Counted from the stretch's first letter, positions 25,821-35,120 are shown. The stretch is 54,661 nt of DNA from an uncultured Bacteroidales bacterium (GCA_900319105.1 ONND01000011.1:1-54661); one strand, 5' to 3'. A program made the numbers and translations. The notes: generated by a model not told the origin, from the sequence alone.

Positions 25821-27076
25821 TAATCCTCGTTATTGATCTTGTTTTGGATCTCTTCCAGTTGCTTTTTCAGTTCGTTAATCTTGCGCTGCATGCTATCCAC
25901 CAGTTGGTTCGCCGTCTTGGATTTCGCAGTAAAGAACAGAATATTATTCTCTGCAGTCTTGATCTCCTGCTGCAACTTATCACGCATGCGACGCAAGCCG
26001 TCTGCTCCTTGATTTGCAATCGCCTTGGCTGCACGTTCCGCCTGTGCTTTCGCCCGCTCCTCGCGCGCCTTTACGCGCTCCAGATATTCCTTATGTTTCT
26101 GCTCACGCTCTTTGCGACGCTCACGCAACTCATGATAGAACTCGGTCTTGGTATGGAAGAAGCGGTCGCACTCAGCGCGATACTCATCGTAGATTGGCTG
26201 ATTGAATTTCTTGGGTGCAAAGCCGATGGTACGCCATTCTTTCTGGAAGGCCTGCACTTTCTCTGTTGCCTCATCCCAGGCCTTGATGGTCATCGGTTCA
26301 CCGTTCACGAGCGGCTCATTGATAGCCTTCAGCTGGTCAATGATCGCACGCTTGGCTGCCAAGTTCTCCTGCTCTTTTGCGTGCAGGTTATCAAAATAGG
26401 CCTGATGTTTCTTGTTGATAATAGTGGATGCCTCTTTGAAGCGGTTCCAGAGATCCTCACGCAGCTCGCGAGCCACCGGTCCTATCTCTGCCCACTCGTC
26501 GTGCAACTGCTGCAAAGCACGGCTGGCCTCCACGATATTCTCGTTGTTTTGCAGACGCTCGGCTGCTTCGCACAGCAAGGTCTTGAGCTCCAAGTTCTTC
26601 TTGAAATCCAGGTCACGCAACTCGATGTTGATCTTCACGAGATCGTAGAACTGCTCTTGGTAACGCTGATACGCCTTACGCAGTTCCTGGGTCTTGGTCT
26701 CCGGGACGGCTCCGATACTTTTCCACTCGGCTTGCAGTTCACGCATACGCTGCAGATTAGCCATTACGCCATCTGTCTCGCCCTCGGCCATGGACTTCAT
26801 TTCCTCCAAAATAGCCTGTTTGCGAGCGAGGTTAGCCTCCTGCTCCTGCGCAGCTTGCGCAGCCACTTCCGCGCGCTTCGCCTTATATTGAGCGAGCAGT
26901 TGCTTAAACTCGTCCTCCAACGGATCTGCCTCCGTCGCCACTTCGCCCTCCTGCTCCTCATTCAACGAAGCATAGAAACGCGTCTTAATACGATCCACCT
27001 GATCCTTCACGGCCGTTGCGTCTTGCTCCAACAGGCCTTTCAACTCTTCGATGAGCTCTTGTCTGGTACTTGCCAT
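25820..27076 (-). CDS. DUF349 repeat protein
   Basis: 418 aa from ATG 27076, set by the promoter at 27100-27130. It contains several ~70-residue DUF349 repeats (LQAEWKSIGAVPE, LHDEWAEIGPVARE, FQKEWRTIGFAPKK) and a charged coiled-coil C-terminus (KLQQEIKTAENNILFF...INELKKQLEEIQNKIN). Cytoplasmic, highly helical. Function unknown in this phylum. Confidence 0.9.
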   Translation of the reverse strand: MASTRQELIEELKGLLEQDATAVKDQVDRIKTRFYASLNEEQEGEVATEADPLEDEFKQLLAQYKAKRAEVAAQAAQEQEANLARKQAILEEMKSMAEGETDGVMANLQRMRELQAEWKSIGAVPETKTQELRKAYQRYQEQFYDLVKINIELRDLDFKKNLELKTLLCEAAERLQNNENIVEASRALQQLHDEWAEIGPVARELREDLWNRFKEASTIINKKHQAYFDNLHAKEQENLAAKRAIIDQLKAINEPLVNGEPMTIKAWDEATEKVQAFQKEWRTIGFAPKKFNQPIYDEYRAECDRFFHTKTEFYHELRERRKEREQKHKEYLERVKAREERAKAQAERAAKAIANQGADGLRRMRDKLQQEIKTAENNILFFTAKSKTANQLVDSMQRKINELKKQLEEIQNKINNED

Positions 27077-27099
27077 AACGATAAAATCAATTTTGCGTG

Positions 27100-27130
27100 C
27101 AAAATTACAAAAAAAAAATGACATACGCAA
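27100..27130 (-). promoter_or_regulatory. promoter of the DUF349-ftsE-sufE operon
   Basis: Minus strand -33 TTGCGTATGTC at 27130-27120 and -7 TAATTTTG at 27107-27100, 23 nt register, T-rich spacer. Confidence 0.85.
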
Positions 27131-27153
27131 GGGTTACGTCATTTTTTTAGTCC

Positions 27154-28464
27154 TTATTGGTTGATTACTAACCGTAATGGGCGGGATTCATCGTCCGCTT
27201 TCTTAAATTGCTGCAATATCGGATCATCTTTTTCCGGTAACTTAAAGCCGAACATTTCCGTGAAAGCCGTCAACTTGCGTGCCGCTTTTCGCTTACGTTG
27301 TACCTGTTGAGCGGACTTTTTCTTTCCTTTGTTTCCCATATCCGGCAGGAAGGGGTCAATGATTTTCTGTTGCTCCGCAGCTACGATTTGCTCTGCCGTA
27401 GCTACCTGCATAGGGATTTTGGCAGCACGGCTGCTGTATTCGGCAAATCGTACTCGGTCCAAATTACTCATCCCGAGCGCAATACTCTTGAGTCGATCCG
27501 GCGCGTCCTTCTGCATCACCTTGCGCCATAAGTTACACTCAATCTCCTCCGAGATATAATAGGGTTTCTCCGCCGGCACATAACTGAAGCGCACTTTCTT
27601 GCCCTCCACACGGACGGTGCGGGTCAACGGCGGTTCTTCCTCGACCACCTGCATCATCGGGTCGTTCGGCAAGGTCAGAGCCACCCGCAGACCGATATAT
27701 CCAGCCGAAGTCTCGGGTTTATACCAGCGGCGCACGGAGATATGACTGTTTGCGTTACACTCATCGTAACTGCCGCCTCGCGCAATACGGTGTACTCCGG
27801 TATCGGCGCCACAGGGATTCGGGCTGGTCGATAACTGATAAGGGCCATAGAGATCCTGGCACCACTCGGACACATTTCCCGTCATGTCATATAATCCCAG
27901 GGCATTCGGACGCTTACGTCCAACAGGGTGCCGCCAGTTACCGGAGGTGGAATAGGTCCACCCCACACTATCCGCCTCGTTTCCTCCGGCATAGCGATAC
28001 GCCTTTCCTATACCACCGCCACGCGCAGCGTATTCCCACTCCGCCTCCGTGGGCAAACGGAAGGGCATGCCGGTGATACTATCCAAGCGGCGGACAAACT
28101 CCTGACAGTCATACCATGTGACATAAGAAACAGGGACGGTCGGATAACCATCCGGACTGATGACTTCGCGTTCCGGCATCACTGCACGCCAGAGTTGAAC
28201 CGTCACTTCCGTCGTACCGATGTAATACGGAGAAAGGAAAACAAGATGAGCCGGTTTATCGGTATAAATATCCCGATCCGTTTGCTCAATCGTCGCACCC
28301 ATCACAAACGAGCCGCCCTCCACACGCTGCAAGGTCAGGTAGATTCCATTGATCTGAAACTCCAAGCGTTTGAGCGAGTCCGGCACTACCGGCTTATGCC
28401 GCTTGGCATACACCGGCGTCAAGCACATGAGCAAGCCTATAAATATAATACATTTCTTACACAC
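27154..28464 (-). CDS. SUMF1 (formylglycine-generating enzyme-like) domain protein
   Basis: 436 aa from GTG 28464, with a signal peptide ending VYAKR. Residues about 50-270 form a full SUMF1/FGE fold (GGSFVMGATIEQTDRD, PYYIGTTEVTVQLWRAVM, FRLPTEAEWEYAARGG, GLYDMTGNVSEWCQDLYG, RIARGGSYDECNANSHISVR). The second half repeats the first in degraded form: PYYISEEIECNLWRKVM mirrors PYYIGTTEVTVQLWRAVM, and FAEYSSRAAKIPMQVATAEQ mirrors the FVRRLDS...LPTEAE segment. It is related to GldK/PorK in fold but not a lipoprotein. Exported, role unknown. Confidence 0.85.
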   Translation of the reverse strand: MCKKCIIFIGLLMCLTPVYAKRHKPVVPDSLKRLEFQINGIYLTLQRVEGGSFVMGATIEQTDRDIYTDKPAHLVFLSPYYIGTTEVTVQLWRAVMPEREVISPDGYPTVPVSYVTWYDCQEFVRRLDSITGMPFRLPTEAEWEYAARGGGIGKAYRYAGGNEADSVGWTYSTSGNWRHPVGRKRPNALGLYDMTGNVSEWCQDLYGPYQLSTSPNPCGADTGVHRIARGGSYDECNANSHISVRRWYKPETSAGYIGLRVALTLPNDPMMQVVEEEPPLTRTVRVEGKKVRFSYVPAEKPYYISEEIECNLWRKVMQKDAPDRLKSIALGMSNLDRVRFAEYSSRAAKIPMQVATAEQIVAAEQQKIIDPFLPDMGNKGKKKSAQQVQRKRKAARKLTAFTEMFGFKLPEKDDPILQQFKKADDESRPLRLVINQ

Positions 28465-28632
28465 GCCTTATATACTACAAATACCGTGCCAAAATATGAA
28501 TGTGGTAAAAAAGGCGAACAAATAGTAGTCGGACGTTACGTAGTGGTAACGATGTGGTAACGTAAATGACCGCTAAATGACTGCTAAATAGGCATGTTTA
28601 GACCTAAAATTTGCATTTTCTTACAGAAATCC
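28465..28632. other. intergenic stretch with word repeats
   Basis: Holds GTAGTGGTAACGATGTGGTA-type copies (28541-28560) and TAAATGACCGC/TAAATGACTGC/TAAATAGG copies (28562-28591). No gene, and no clear promoter for the SUMF1 gene. Confidence 0.6.
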
Positions 28633-28664
28633 TTGTTTATGTCAAATATTTGTTGTAACTTTGC
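28633..28664 (+). promoter_or_regulatory. promoter of the CPBP protease gene
   Basis: TTG at 28633-28635 followed by TTTATGTC, and TAACTTTG at 28656-28663; 23 nt register. A leader of about 130 nt follows with two small hairpins (CTCCG/CGGAG and AAGCG/CGCTT). Confidence 0.85.
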
Positions 28665-28799
28665 AGCCAAAAGTTGCAAAGACATTTTTTATCGTCCCTC
28701 TCCGTGACGTAAAACCGGAGGTCGTGCAAGCGTGCGCGAACATATTGAAATAAAGCGTTTACACGCTTGTGATCTGATGGTTTGACATGAAATATACCT

Positions 28800-29516
28800 A
28801 TGGGAACAAAAGAGTCAAAAAATAGATGGATGGCAATCGCTTTGTTCTATGTAATTGCAGTAATTGTACGTGCGCTGGCATTGAAATACCAAGACCTCGA
28901 TACCCATACGTACGTAACATGGCTATGGAATTGGGCACGTGGCATTGGTCCTTGTTTGGGAGCAATCGTCGCAGTACTCGTCTTTAAGCGAAAATTCTAT
29001 TGCTCAATAACGGGCACATCTGTTTGGAAATCCATATTGACTGTATTATTGCCGTTTTGTCTGTGCTTTTTTCTCAATCGTGAACTGAGTTTTACCTTGC
29101 TTGGTTTTGTCTTTTATTCATTTCTCGAAGAGGTTGGTTGGCGAGGCTATCTGCAAGGGGAGTTGAAAGAATTGAATACAATCTGGCGCGTGCTCATCAT
29201 TGGACTCATGTGGTTTTTCTGGCATATCTCAATAGGATTCAATATGGGTAGCCTGATATTCTTAGCTGTCCTTTTGTTGGGTACGTGGGGAATCGGTTGC
29301 ATAGCCCGTGATACGAAAAGTCTTGTTGCTTGTGCTTGTTTCCACACGTTATTTAACTTCTCTAACCAGAGTGGCATAACTTTTACTCCTATGGTGATAG
29401 TTCTTTATATCGTCGTTATTGCCGGTTGGTTTGTTATCTGGTATGTACCATGGAATAAGATTGTAGTGCAAAAAAAAACAAAGGCTGAGGGATTCGAGGG
29501 CACCGACATTGCCTGA
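28800..29516 (+). CDS. CPBP family intramembrane glutamic endopeptidase
   Basis: 238 aa, about seven membrane segments. Motif 1 EEVGWRGYL (catalytic Glu pair and Arg), motif 2 MWFFWHISIG (His) and motif 3 FHTLFNFSN. CAAX-type membrane proteases of this family are often tied to bacteriocin immunity or membrane stress. Base composition is more AT-rich than the neighbouring housekeeping genes, and it sits next to a tRNA gene. Both hint at transfer, but no integrase is visible. Confidence 0.88.
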   Translation: MGTKESKNRWMAIALFYVIAVIVRALALKYQDLDTHTYVTWLWNWARGIGPCLGAIVAVLVFKRKFYCSITGTSVWKSILTVLLPFCLCFFLNRELSFTLLGFVFYSFLEEVGWRGYLQGELKELNTIWRVLIIGLMWFFWHISIGFNMGSLIFLAVLLLGTWGIGCIARDTKSLVACACFHTLFNFSNQSGITFTPMVIVLYIVVIAGWFVIWYVPWNKIVVQKKTKAEGFEGTDIA

Positions 29517-29684
29517 CGGCAATCCCACCTCGAAAACCCTAAAGCCTGCCGGCGGCATCCTGTGCAAAGCTACAGTTCTTACAACCGATTTAACGCACAC
29601 AAGAAACAGACTAACGTCCGCTATTTATTTGCCCGTCTATAGGGCAATATGAGTAAACTCCTATGCCCCGCTGACGTACAAATA

Positions 29685-29712
29685 AAAATGAGAGCCATAT
29701 GACTCTCATTTT
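29685..29712 (-). terminator. terminator of tRNA-Ser (possibly bidirectional)
   Basis: Perfect 10-bp inverted repeat AAAATGAGAG-ccatatga-CTCTCATTTT. On the minus strand the 3' arm ends in a T-rich run (TTTTTATTTG), placed just after tRNA-Ser. On the plus strand it could also stop CPBP transcripts. Confidence 0.8.
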
Positions 29713-29753
29713 CTTGTTTTGCGTCACCTCGGTTTCCCGAACTCGACGCTTTG

Positions 29754-29842
29754 CGGAGAGTGAGGGATTCGAACCCCCGATACGACGTAATGCGTATACC
29801 GCATTTCGAGTGCGGCTCTTTCGACCACTCAGACAACTCTCC
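29754..29842 (-). tRNA. tRNA-Ser (anticodon CGA)
   Basis: Acceptor arms GGAGAGT/ACTCTCC, D-arm, anticodon stem CCGCA/TGCGG with loop CTCGAAA (anticodon CGA, reads UCG), long type II variable arm as expected for serine, T-arm GGGGGTTCGAATCCC-like, discriminator G. The CCA end is not encoded. Confidence 0.95.
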
Positions 29843-29918
29843 TCGTCGGTAACGACGAAATGCAATCAAATTAGAAATTTTCGGGAGCCCTACTTATTTC
29901 TATTTCGAAAAGCGGGTG

Positions 29919-29949
29919 CAAAGGTACTGCTTTTTTTTGACATACGCAA
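29919..29949 (-). promoter_or_regulatory. promoter of tRNA-Ser
   Basis: Minus strand TTGCGTATGTC at 29949-29939, A-tract, GCAG, TACCTTTG at 29926-29919. Nearly identical to the lptD promoter; 23 nt register. Confidence 0.88.
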
Positions 29950-29995
29950 ATAATTTTGCATTTTTTTTGCAAATAATTAAATTGCGCAGGCCTCT

Positions 29996-30850
29996 CTATA
30001 TTGTATCAATGAAGAATTTCTGCTTGCGATTGAACATCGAGATTCCAATAAAAAGCAGAATAAAAATGATAACAGCACTATAGCCCAAATCCGTCCACGA
30101 GAACTGTCCGGCTCCATAAGCCCCGTATTTGAAGGTCTCAATGATCGCCGTCATCGGATTGAAAAGCATGATCTTATGCAGCGTGGGATTCGTGACGTAC
30201 GAGAGCGGATAAACAATTGGCGTGGCATACATCCAAAGGGAGACGAAGACACCGAAGAAATTCGTCAGATCACGATACTTGGTAGTAAGCGACGAGACAA
30301 TCAACCCCAACCCAAGCGCCAGGCACTGGATCATAAGAATCAATACCGGGAAAAGGCACAAATACCAGGTCGGCTGCAGATGTACGCCCTTGAACACAAA
30401 GAGCAGATAGACCATGACGAACGTACCTAACTGCAAAGAGAAGCGGAACATCTTCGATATGACAACAGAAACCGGCGATACAAGACGCGGGAAATAGACT
30501 TTCCCGAACAATCCTGCGTTCGATTGAAACGTACCGGCCACGGCAGTCAAGCACTCCGAGAAATACTCCCAGAGGCAGATACCGCTCAGGTAGAACACCG
30601 GCTGGGGGATATCATCCGTAGGAATGCCTGCGATGCGACCGAAGACGATGATATACATGAACATCGAGAAGAGCGGCGAGATGAAATACCATCCCATACC
30701 AAAGATGGTTTGCTTGAACTGGACCGTTATATCGCGCTTGATAAACAGCCAGATCAGGTATTTCTTCTGCCAGAGTTCCTTGAGTCCAAGCCCTTTTGCA
30801 AAGGTGGTAGGAGAAATCTCCGTCGTCCAATATGTAGAGTCATTCACCAT
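29996..30850 (-). CDS. ABC-2 type polysaccharide export permease (copy 2)
   Basis: 284 aa, six membrane segments. Wzm/TagG/KpsM pattern: RDITVQFKQTIFGMGWYFISPLFSM, FGKVYFPRLVSPVSVVISK, SSLTTKYRDLTNFFGVFVSLWMYATPIVYPLS, LFNPMTAIIETFKYG. It is a diverged duplicate of the permease directly upstream. No ATPase gene is adjacent. The start codon lies inside an AAATG word repeat (MVNDS), with a stop immediately upstream. Confidence 0.88.
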   Translation of the reverse strand: MVNDSTYWTTEISPTTFAKGLGLKELWQKKYLIWLFIKRDITVQFKQTIFGMGWYFISPLFSMFMYIIVFGRIAGIPTDDIPQPVFYLSGICLWEYFSECLTAVAGTFQSNAGLFGKVYFPRLVSPVSVVISKMFRFSLQLGTFVMVYLLFVFKGVHLQPTWYLCLFPVLILMIQCLALGLGLIVSSLTTKYRDLTNFFGVFVSLWMYATPIVYPLSYVTNPTLHKIMLFNPMTAIIETFKYGAYGAGQFSWTDLGYSAVIIFILLFIGISMFNRKQKFFIDTI

Positions 30851-30877
30851 TTAATCATTTACCATTTGGTCATTGTG
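30841..30877. repeat. word repeat AAATGACCAAATGGTAAATG at a start codon
   Basis: On the minus strand: CAATGACCAAATGGTAAATGA then TTAAATGGTGAATGA. It fills the 27-bp gap between the two permease genes and supplies the second gene's start codon and codons 2-4. Same family as 38388-38424. Confidence 0.8.
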
Positions 30878-31726
30878 TCACACAGTGTCCATGAAGGATT
30901 TCTGTACTTTATTGAAAAGCATCAGTCCGAAAACCAGTAACACTAACGTACAAGCGGCGCTATAAGCGAGCCAGAGCCATGAGAACTGCCCTTGCCCCAG
31001 CAACGAATACTTGATCGCCTCCATTACCGGCGTGACGGGATTAAGCGACATCGCCAGATGGAGTTTGGGGTTCGTCACCATGCTCAGCGGATAGATCACC
31101 GGCGTGACATACACCCAAAGCGAAATAACCTTATTAAGCATGATCTGCAGGTCGCGGTACTTAGTCGTCATCGAAGAGAAGATCATGCCGAAACCGACTG
31201 CCATCAACGCCAGCAAGAGGATCAAGAACGGGAAGAGCGCCAGTTGCCAATGAATAACCAGTTGCGTACCTGTAGCCACATAATAGATATAGAAAGCAGC
31301 AAAAATGGCGAGCTGGATAGCCAGCGAAAGCATGTTCGTCGTCACTGCTACAAGCGGCATTATGATACGCGGGAAATAGACCTTGCCGAAGATATCCGCA
31401 TTCGACACAAACGAATTGGAGGTAGCGCTCAAACAACTTGCGAAATAGCCCCAGATAGAGATACCCAAGAGGTAGAAAAGGATGGCCGGAACGCCGTCCG
31501 TAGGAATCTGCGCGATGCCTCCGAAGACCGTAGCATAAACGATAACAGAAAGCACAGGCGTAATTATGAACCACAGCGGGCCAAGGATCGTCTGTTTGTA
31601 CGCCGTTCGGAAATTACGCGCCACGAAGAGCAGGAACATATCGCGATACCGCCACAGTTCCGCCCAGTCGATCGCCAGCAGTTTATCCTTTGGCGTGATG
31701 GTCAAATCCCATTGTTCCTCTTTCAT
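30878..31726 (-). CDS. ABC-2 type polysaccharide export permease (copy 1)
   Basis: 282 aa paralogue of the next gene: ARNFRTAYKQTILGPLWFIITPVLS, FGKVYFPRIIMPLVAVTTN, SSMTTKYRDLQIMLNKVISLWVYVTPVIYPLS, SLNPVTPVMEAIKYS. The two may form a heterodimeric channel for a lipid-linked glycan with an ATPase encoded elsewhere, or each a homodimer. It begins 4 bp after the end of the MMPL gene, so all three are probably cotranscribed. Confidence 0.88.
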   Translation of the reverse strand: MKEEQWDLTITPKDKLLAIDWAELWRYRDMFLLFVARNFRTAYKQTILGPLWFIITPVLSVIVYATVFGGIAQIPTDGVPAILFYLLGISIWGYFASCLSATSNSFVSNADIFGKVYFPRIIMPLVAVTTNMLSLAIQLAIFAAFYIYYVATGTQLVIHWQLALFPFLILLLALMAVGFGMIFSSMTTKYRDLQIMLNKVISLWVYVTPVIYPLSMVTNPKLHLAMSLNPVTPVMEAIKYSLLGQGQFSWLWLAYSAACTLVLLVFGLMLFNKVQKSFMDTV

Positions 31727-31730
31727 GCGT

Positions 31731-34700
31731 TCAGCCTTCTTTCTCTATTTTCTCCTCTTTGTCTGCCTTTTCCTCTTCTCCGGTAAAGCGGTTTTTCTTA
31801 CCATACACCACCCATTTGTCGAGCGCCACGAGGACAGCCGGCACCACCGTCAACGTCAGTACAATCGCCACGAAGGCACCAACGGCCAGGCAGCCGACAA
31901 TATTGCTAATCATCAGATCATCAATGAATAGCGCCATCGCTCCGGGACCAAGCACCATGATCAGACCCGAGGTAAGAATCGTTCGTATCGAACCGCGGTA
32001 AGCGGCACAGACGGCATCCACCTGGAGCATGGTCTTCCGGTTCTCGCGGTAGTAGTTCGCAAAGAGGATTCCATAGTCGATAGTCGCTCCCATGAGGATT
32101 GCCTGCACAATCAGGTACGCGAGGTATAACATCTGGCCCGTAACCAACCCAGCCACCACCACATTGACATAAACCGCCGTCATCACCGCCACAACAAGGA
32201 TTGTCGGAACGATAATCGAGCGGAAAGTGATGGCTACGATGAGGAAGATTGCCAAGATAGTCAGAAGCGAAACGACATTCATCTCATGGTCAAAGCCGCC
32301 TCGCATCTCCGCGTACATCACCGATTCGCCTACATAATAATGTTCATGCGGCATACGTGCGTCCGCAAGGGCGGTAAGGGTATCTACAAATGCGTATGTC
32401 TGTTTCGATTCGACCGGCAGAGAAGACAGCACGACGAGTAAGGAGTGATCCTCCTTGCGCAGTTGCCCAAGACCGTCTTTGAGTTGCGCCTTGATAGTCG
32501 TTGCCTGGGACTGGATTGAATCCGGCAGTATATCTTTCAAACGCGGATCATAGACGAGTGTGTCGCAGAGGTACACCAGCAGCGGTTCGAAGCCCAGACG
32601 CAACGTGTCGCAGTTGCCATGAACCGAACCATAATAATCATAGAGCAAGGACATCTGAGCCGGCGTAACAGGAGCAGACTTAACATCCGACAACTTCATC
32701 AGCCGCGCTAACTTAACCGCCATCTGATCCGAAGTATAAGTCTGCTCGCCAAACACCAGTTCCGTAAAGAGTTCCGCCTGCATATCCGCCTTGGACGGGC
32801 CTTTGTGCTTGGGAGTCTCCTGCTGGGATTTCGCATTAGAGACCGCCGTAGCGGCACGCGTAGTGTCCATGCTATGGAGCGAACGCTGCATCTCTGCGAT
32901 AGTTTGGAGAAGTGCCTCTTTATCGAGATCCGACGGATTGACTGCCACCTGCGGTTCCGCTTGCTTTTTCGGCGGGTTAGCTATCGCCAACAGTTCATCC
33001 TCCGTGAAGTCATTGAGCCCGAAGGCCTGCAGCAGTATATTCAACTCTTCCGGTGTGAGCGACGCGTTCGCATTCGCCAAGTCCATGAGGTATGCACGCT
33101 GCCCCAGCATCGTACGCTGCTCATCGGAGATCATGCCTGCCAGACCTTTGCGTTTGAACAAGTCATCCACCAGCAGATGGACGTACTGCAGCGGTGTCAT
33201 TTTCTTCACTTTCCCGGGCGCGTATCCATAAACCAGACGCGTCTGAATAGCGGTCGAACCGATGAAGAGCGACATCTCGTTCACCGACATCGGCAGACGA
33301 ATAGCTGCGGTGTCGGTCAGTTTGTGCATCTCAACCGAGATCGCAGATGTATGTGTAGCAGTCAGCCGCTCAATAAACGGGATCACCGCGATCTTTTTCG
33401 CATCTATCTGCGTCACTACGACTGTATCTTCTGTCATCGCCAGTGGTGTCGGACTATAGAGAAGCGGCGCGATGGTCTCACGAACAGGCACCACGGTATC
33501 GACCAGCGGTTCGGGTTCTTCTGTCTTGACGGGCTCCTCAACAACCGGTTCGGGTTCCTTCGCCGGTTCGGGAGCCGGTACATCCAACATCGATTGTAAC
33601 GACTCTATCTGCTCCTTCATCTCATCATCGAGATACGAAGAAAAGAGCGGATTAGAGGCCACATGCGTATGGAGGAAACGGGCTATGTCCGGGAAGGCTA
33701 TACGCTGCTCTTTGTCTGGCTTGGAGCGCATGTAATAAAGCAAACGTACCATCTCCGGATTGATTGCATCCAGAGCCTCCGATGGTACTTTCGTTCCTTC
33801 CGGCATGAAATCCTTGAAGTCTGTCAGTAACGAACGCACATGACGAGCCATCTCACCCGGAGTCAGCCGTTGGGACATCAGCGTCGGATAAGAGATGACG
33901 GACTGAATACCCGGCTGTGCCATCAGGCTGTCCACCAGATTATACACAGAGTCTTCATCGTTCGTGTCATACACGAGCACAAAGGGGTTCGGCGAGGGGA
34001 ATACCTTCTCTATCTGCGACTCTGCCTCGGCAGAGAAGAAAATAGTCGTCTTGCTGGACAGATACCAAGAGGCAAAGAACAGCAGCACGCCGCCCACCGC
34101 CATCGGTAATTTATGCCGTGATATGAAACGCGCCATGCGATCGGTAGGCGGTATATATGCCGCTTTCGCCGTTTTGTTAATCGTCCGGCGGAAAAGCATC
34201 ATCAACGCCGGCATAGCGGTGAAGGTACAGATAAGCGAACAAACAACGCCCTTTGCCAGCACTATTCCCATGTCGGCTCCTATCTTGAGGCGCATGAAAC
34301 AGAGCATAAGCAGTCCGACGACCGTCGTGAGTGCTGACGACAGGATAGAAGGAGCCGCCTTTGCGATTGCTCTGTTCGCAGCCAGCACGGCTGTATTCCG
34401 ATCGGTATGTTCGTCTTGCTCCTGGCGGTAACGGTTGAGCAACACGATACAGTAGTCGAGCGACAAGACCGCTTGCAGAATCGAACCGATGAAGTTGGTC
34501 GTAATGGATACCGAAGGCAGCAACGCATTCGTTCCCATATTCAGGACGATTGCCAAGCCGGCAGTAATGAGAATGACTACAGGTTCGAACCATGATTGAG
34601 CCATTACAAAGAGCACCAACATGATTAGTACCGCAGCAAAAATCATTACTGAGATCGGCGGCGTAGCGCCATCCTGGCTGGTCTCTACAACACAGTTACC

Positions 34701-35045
34701 GCCAAAACGGTTATTGATCTGTTTGCCGAGCGCTTTCTGATTAACCGACTTTGGCACATCAAGATCAAAGAGCGTGTGGGTACTATCCGCCGAGTAGCGG
34801 AAGGACACTCCTTTCACGTCCGGATAACCCTCCAAAAGTGTTCGGATACCCGGAACTTCGTTCGGTCGCAGGTTCTCGAACATCACATGCACATCGGCTC
34901 CGGACATCTGCGCGGAAGAACCGAACTCATCCGTGATGATCTCCAAGCCGTATTTCATCTGCGAATCATCCGGCAGATACTTCGTCATATCCGCATTCAC
35001 GTTGACATGCAACATCATGATGCCGCAGGCAACCGCGAGTGCCAC
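31731..35045 (-). CDS. MMPL/RND family transporter, N-terminal start unclear
   Basis: At least 1104 aa. Two RND-like halves, each with a large extracytoplasmic domain and about six membrane segments (VLLNRYRQEQDEHTDRN; YLIVQAILMGATIDYGILFANYYRENR). The central domain has a Pro/Glu-rich linker (PAPEPAKEPEPVVEEP). Likely exports lipids or hydrophobic compounds. GTG 35045 is the first accepted start codon but lies inside the first membrane helix; the frame continues upstream as LKRSFHYILFAIT before meeting a stop in a GATTAGGG word repeat. A CTG at 35084 is the only other candidate start. Confidence 0.85.
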   Translation of the reverse strand: MALAVACGIMMLHVNVNADMTKYLPDDSQMKYGLEIITDEFGSSAQMSGADVHVMFENLRPNEVPGIRTLLEGYPDVKGVSFRYSADSTHTLFDLDVPKSVNQKALGKQINNRFGGNCVVETSQDGATPPISVMIFAAVLIMLVLFVMAQSWFEPVVILITAGLAIVLNMGTNALLPSVSITTNFIGSILQAVLSLDYCIVLLNRYRQEQDEHTDRNTAVLAANRAIAKAAPSILSSALTTVVGLLMLCFMRLKIGADMGIVLAKGVVCSLICTFTAMPALMMLFRRTINKTAKAAYIPPTDRMARFISRHKLPMAVGGVLLFFASWYLSSKTTIFFSAEAESQIEKVFPSPNPFVLVYDTNDEDSVYNLVDSLMAQPGIQSVISYPTLMSQRLTPGEMARHVRSLLTDFKDFMPEGTKVPSEALDAINPEMVRLLYYMRSKPDKEQRIAFPDIARFLHTHVASNPLFSSYLDDEMKEQIESLQSMLDVPAPEPAKEPEPVVEEPVKTEEPEPLVDTVVPVRETIAPLLYSPTPLAMTEDTVVVTQIDAKKIAVIPFIERLTATHTSAISVEMHKLTDTAAIRLPMSVNEMSLFIGSTAIQTRLVYGYAPGKVKKMTPLQYVHLLVDDLFKRKGLAGMISDEQRTMLGQRAYLMDLANANASLTPEELNILLQAFGLNDFTEDELLAIANPPKKQAEPQVAVNPSDLDKEALLQTIAEMQRSLHSMDTTRAATAVSNAKSQQETPKHKGPSKADMQAELFTELVFGEQTYTSDQMAVKLARLMKLSDVKSAPVTPAQMSLLYDYYGSVHGNCDTLRLGFEPLLVYLCDTLVYDPRLKDILPDSIQSQATTIKAQLKDGLGQLRKEDHSLLVVLSSLPVESKQTYAFVDTLTALADARMPHEHYYVGESVMYAEMRGGFDHEMNVVSLLTILAIFLIVAITFRSIIVPTILVVAVMTAVYVNVVVAGLVTGQMLYLAYLIVQAILMGATIDYGILFANYYRENRKTMLQVDAVCAAYRGSIRTILTSGLIMVLGPGAMALFIDDLMISNIVGCLAVGAFVAIVLTLTVVPAVLVALDKWVVYGKKNRFTGEEEKADKEEKIEKEG

Positions 35046-35083
35046 CGTGATGGCGAATAATATGTAATGAAAACTACGTTTCA

Positions 35084-35120
35084 GGGGATTAGGGGATTAG
35101 AGGATTAGGTGGTTAGGGAT
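35084..35120. repeat. word repeat GGGGATTAG x5
   Basis: GGGGATTAGGGGATTAGAG followed by GATTAGGTGGTTAGGGATTA. It covers the whole gap between rluB (stop codon included) and the first codons of the MMPL gene. Confidence 0.9.

Noticed and set aside
25844-27121. Plus-strand frame of 425 aa antisense to the DUF349 gene
   Set aside because: Leu/Cys-rich shadow of a highly charged coiled-coil gene; the DUF349 frame has clear repeats and a promoter.
29754-29842. tRNA-Ser as an integration site for a genomic island
   Set aside because: No integrase, no duplicated 3' tRNA end and no island-type genes nearby.
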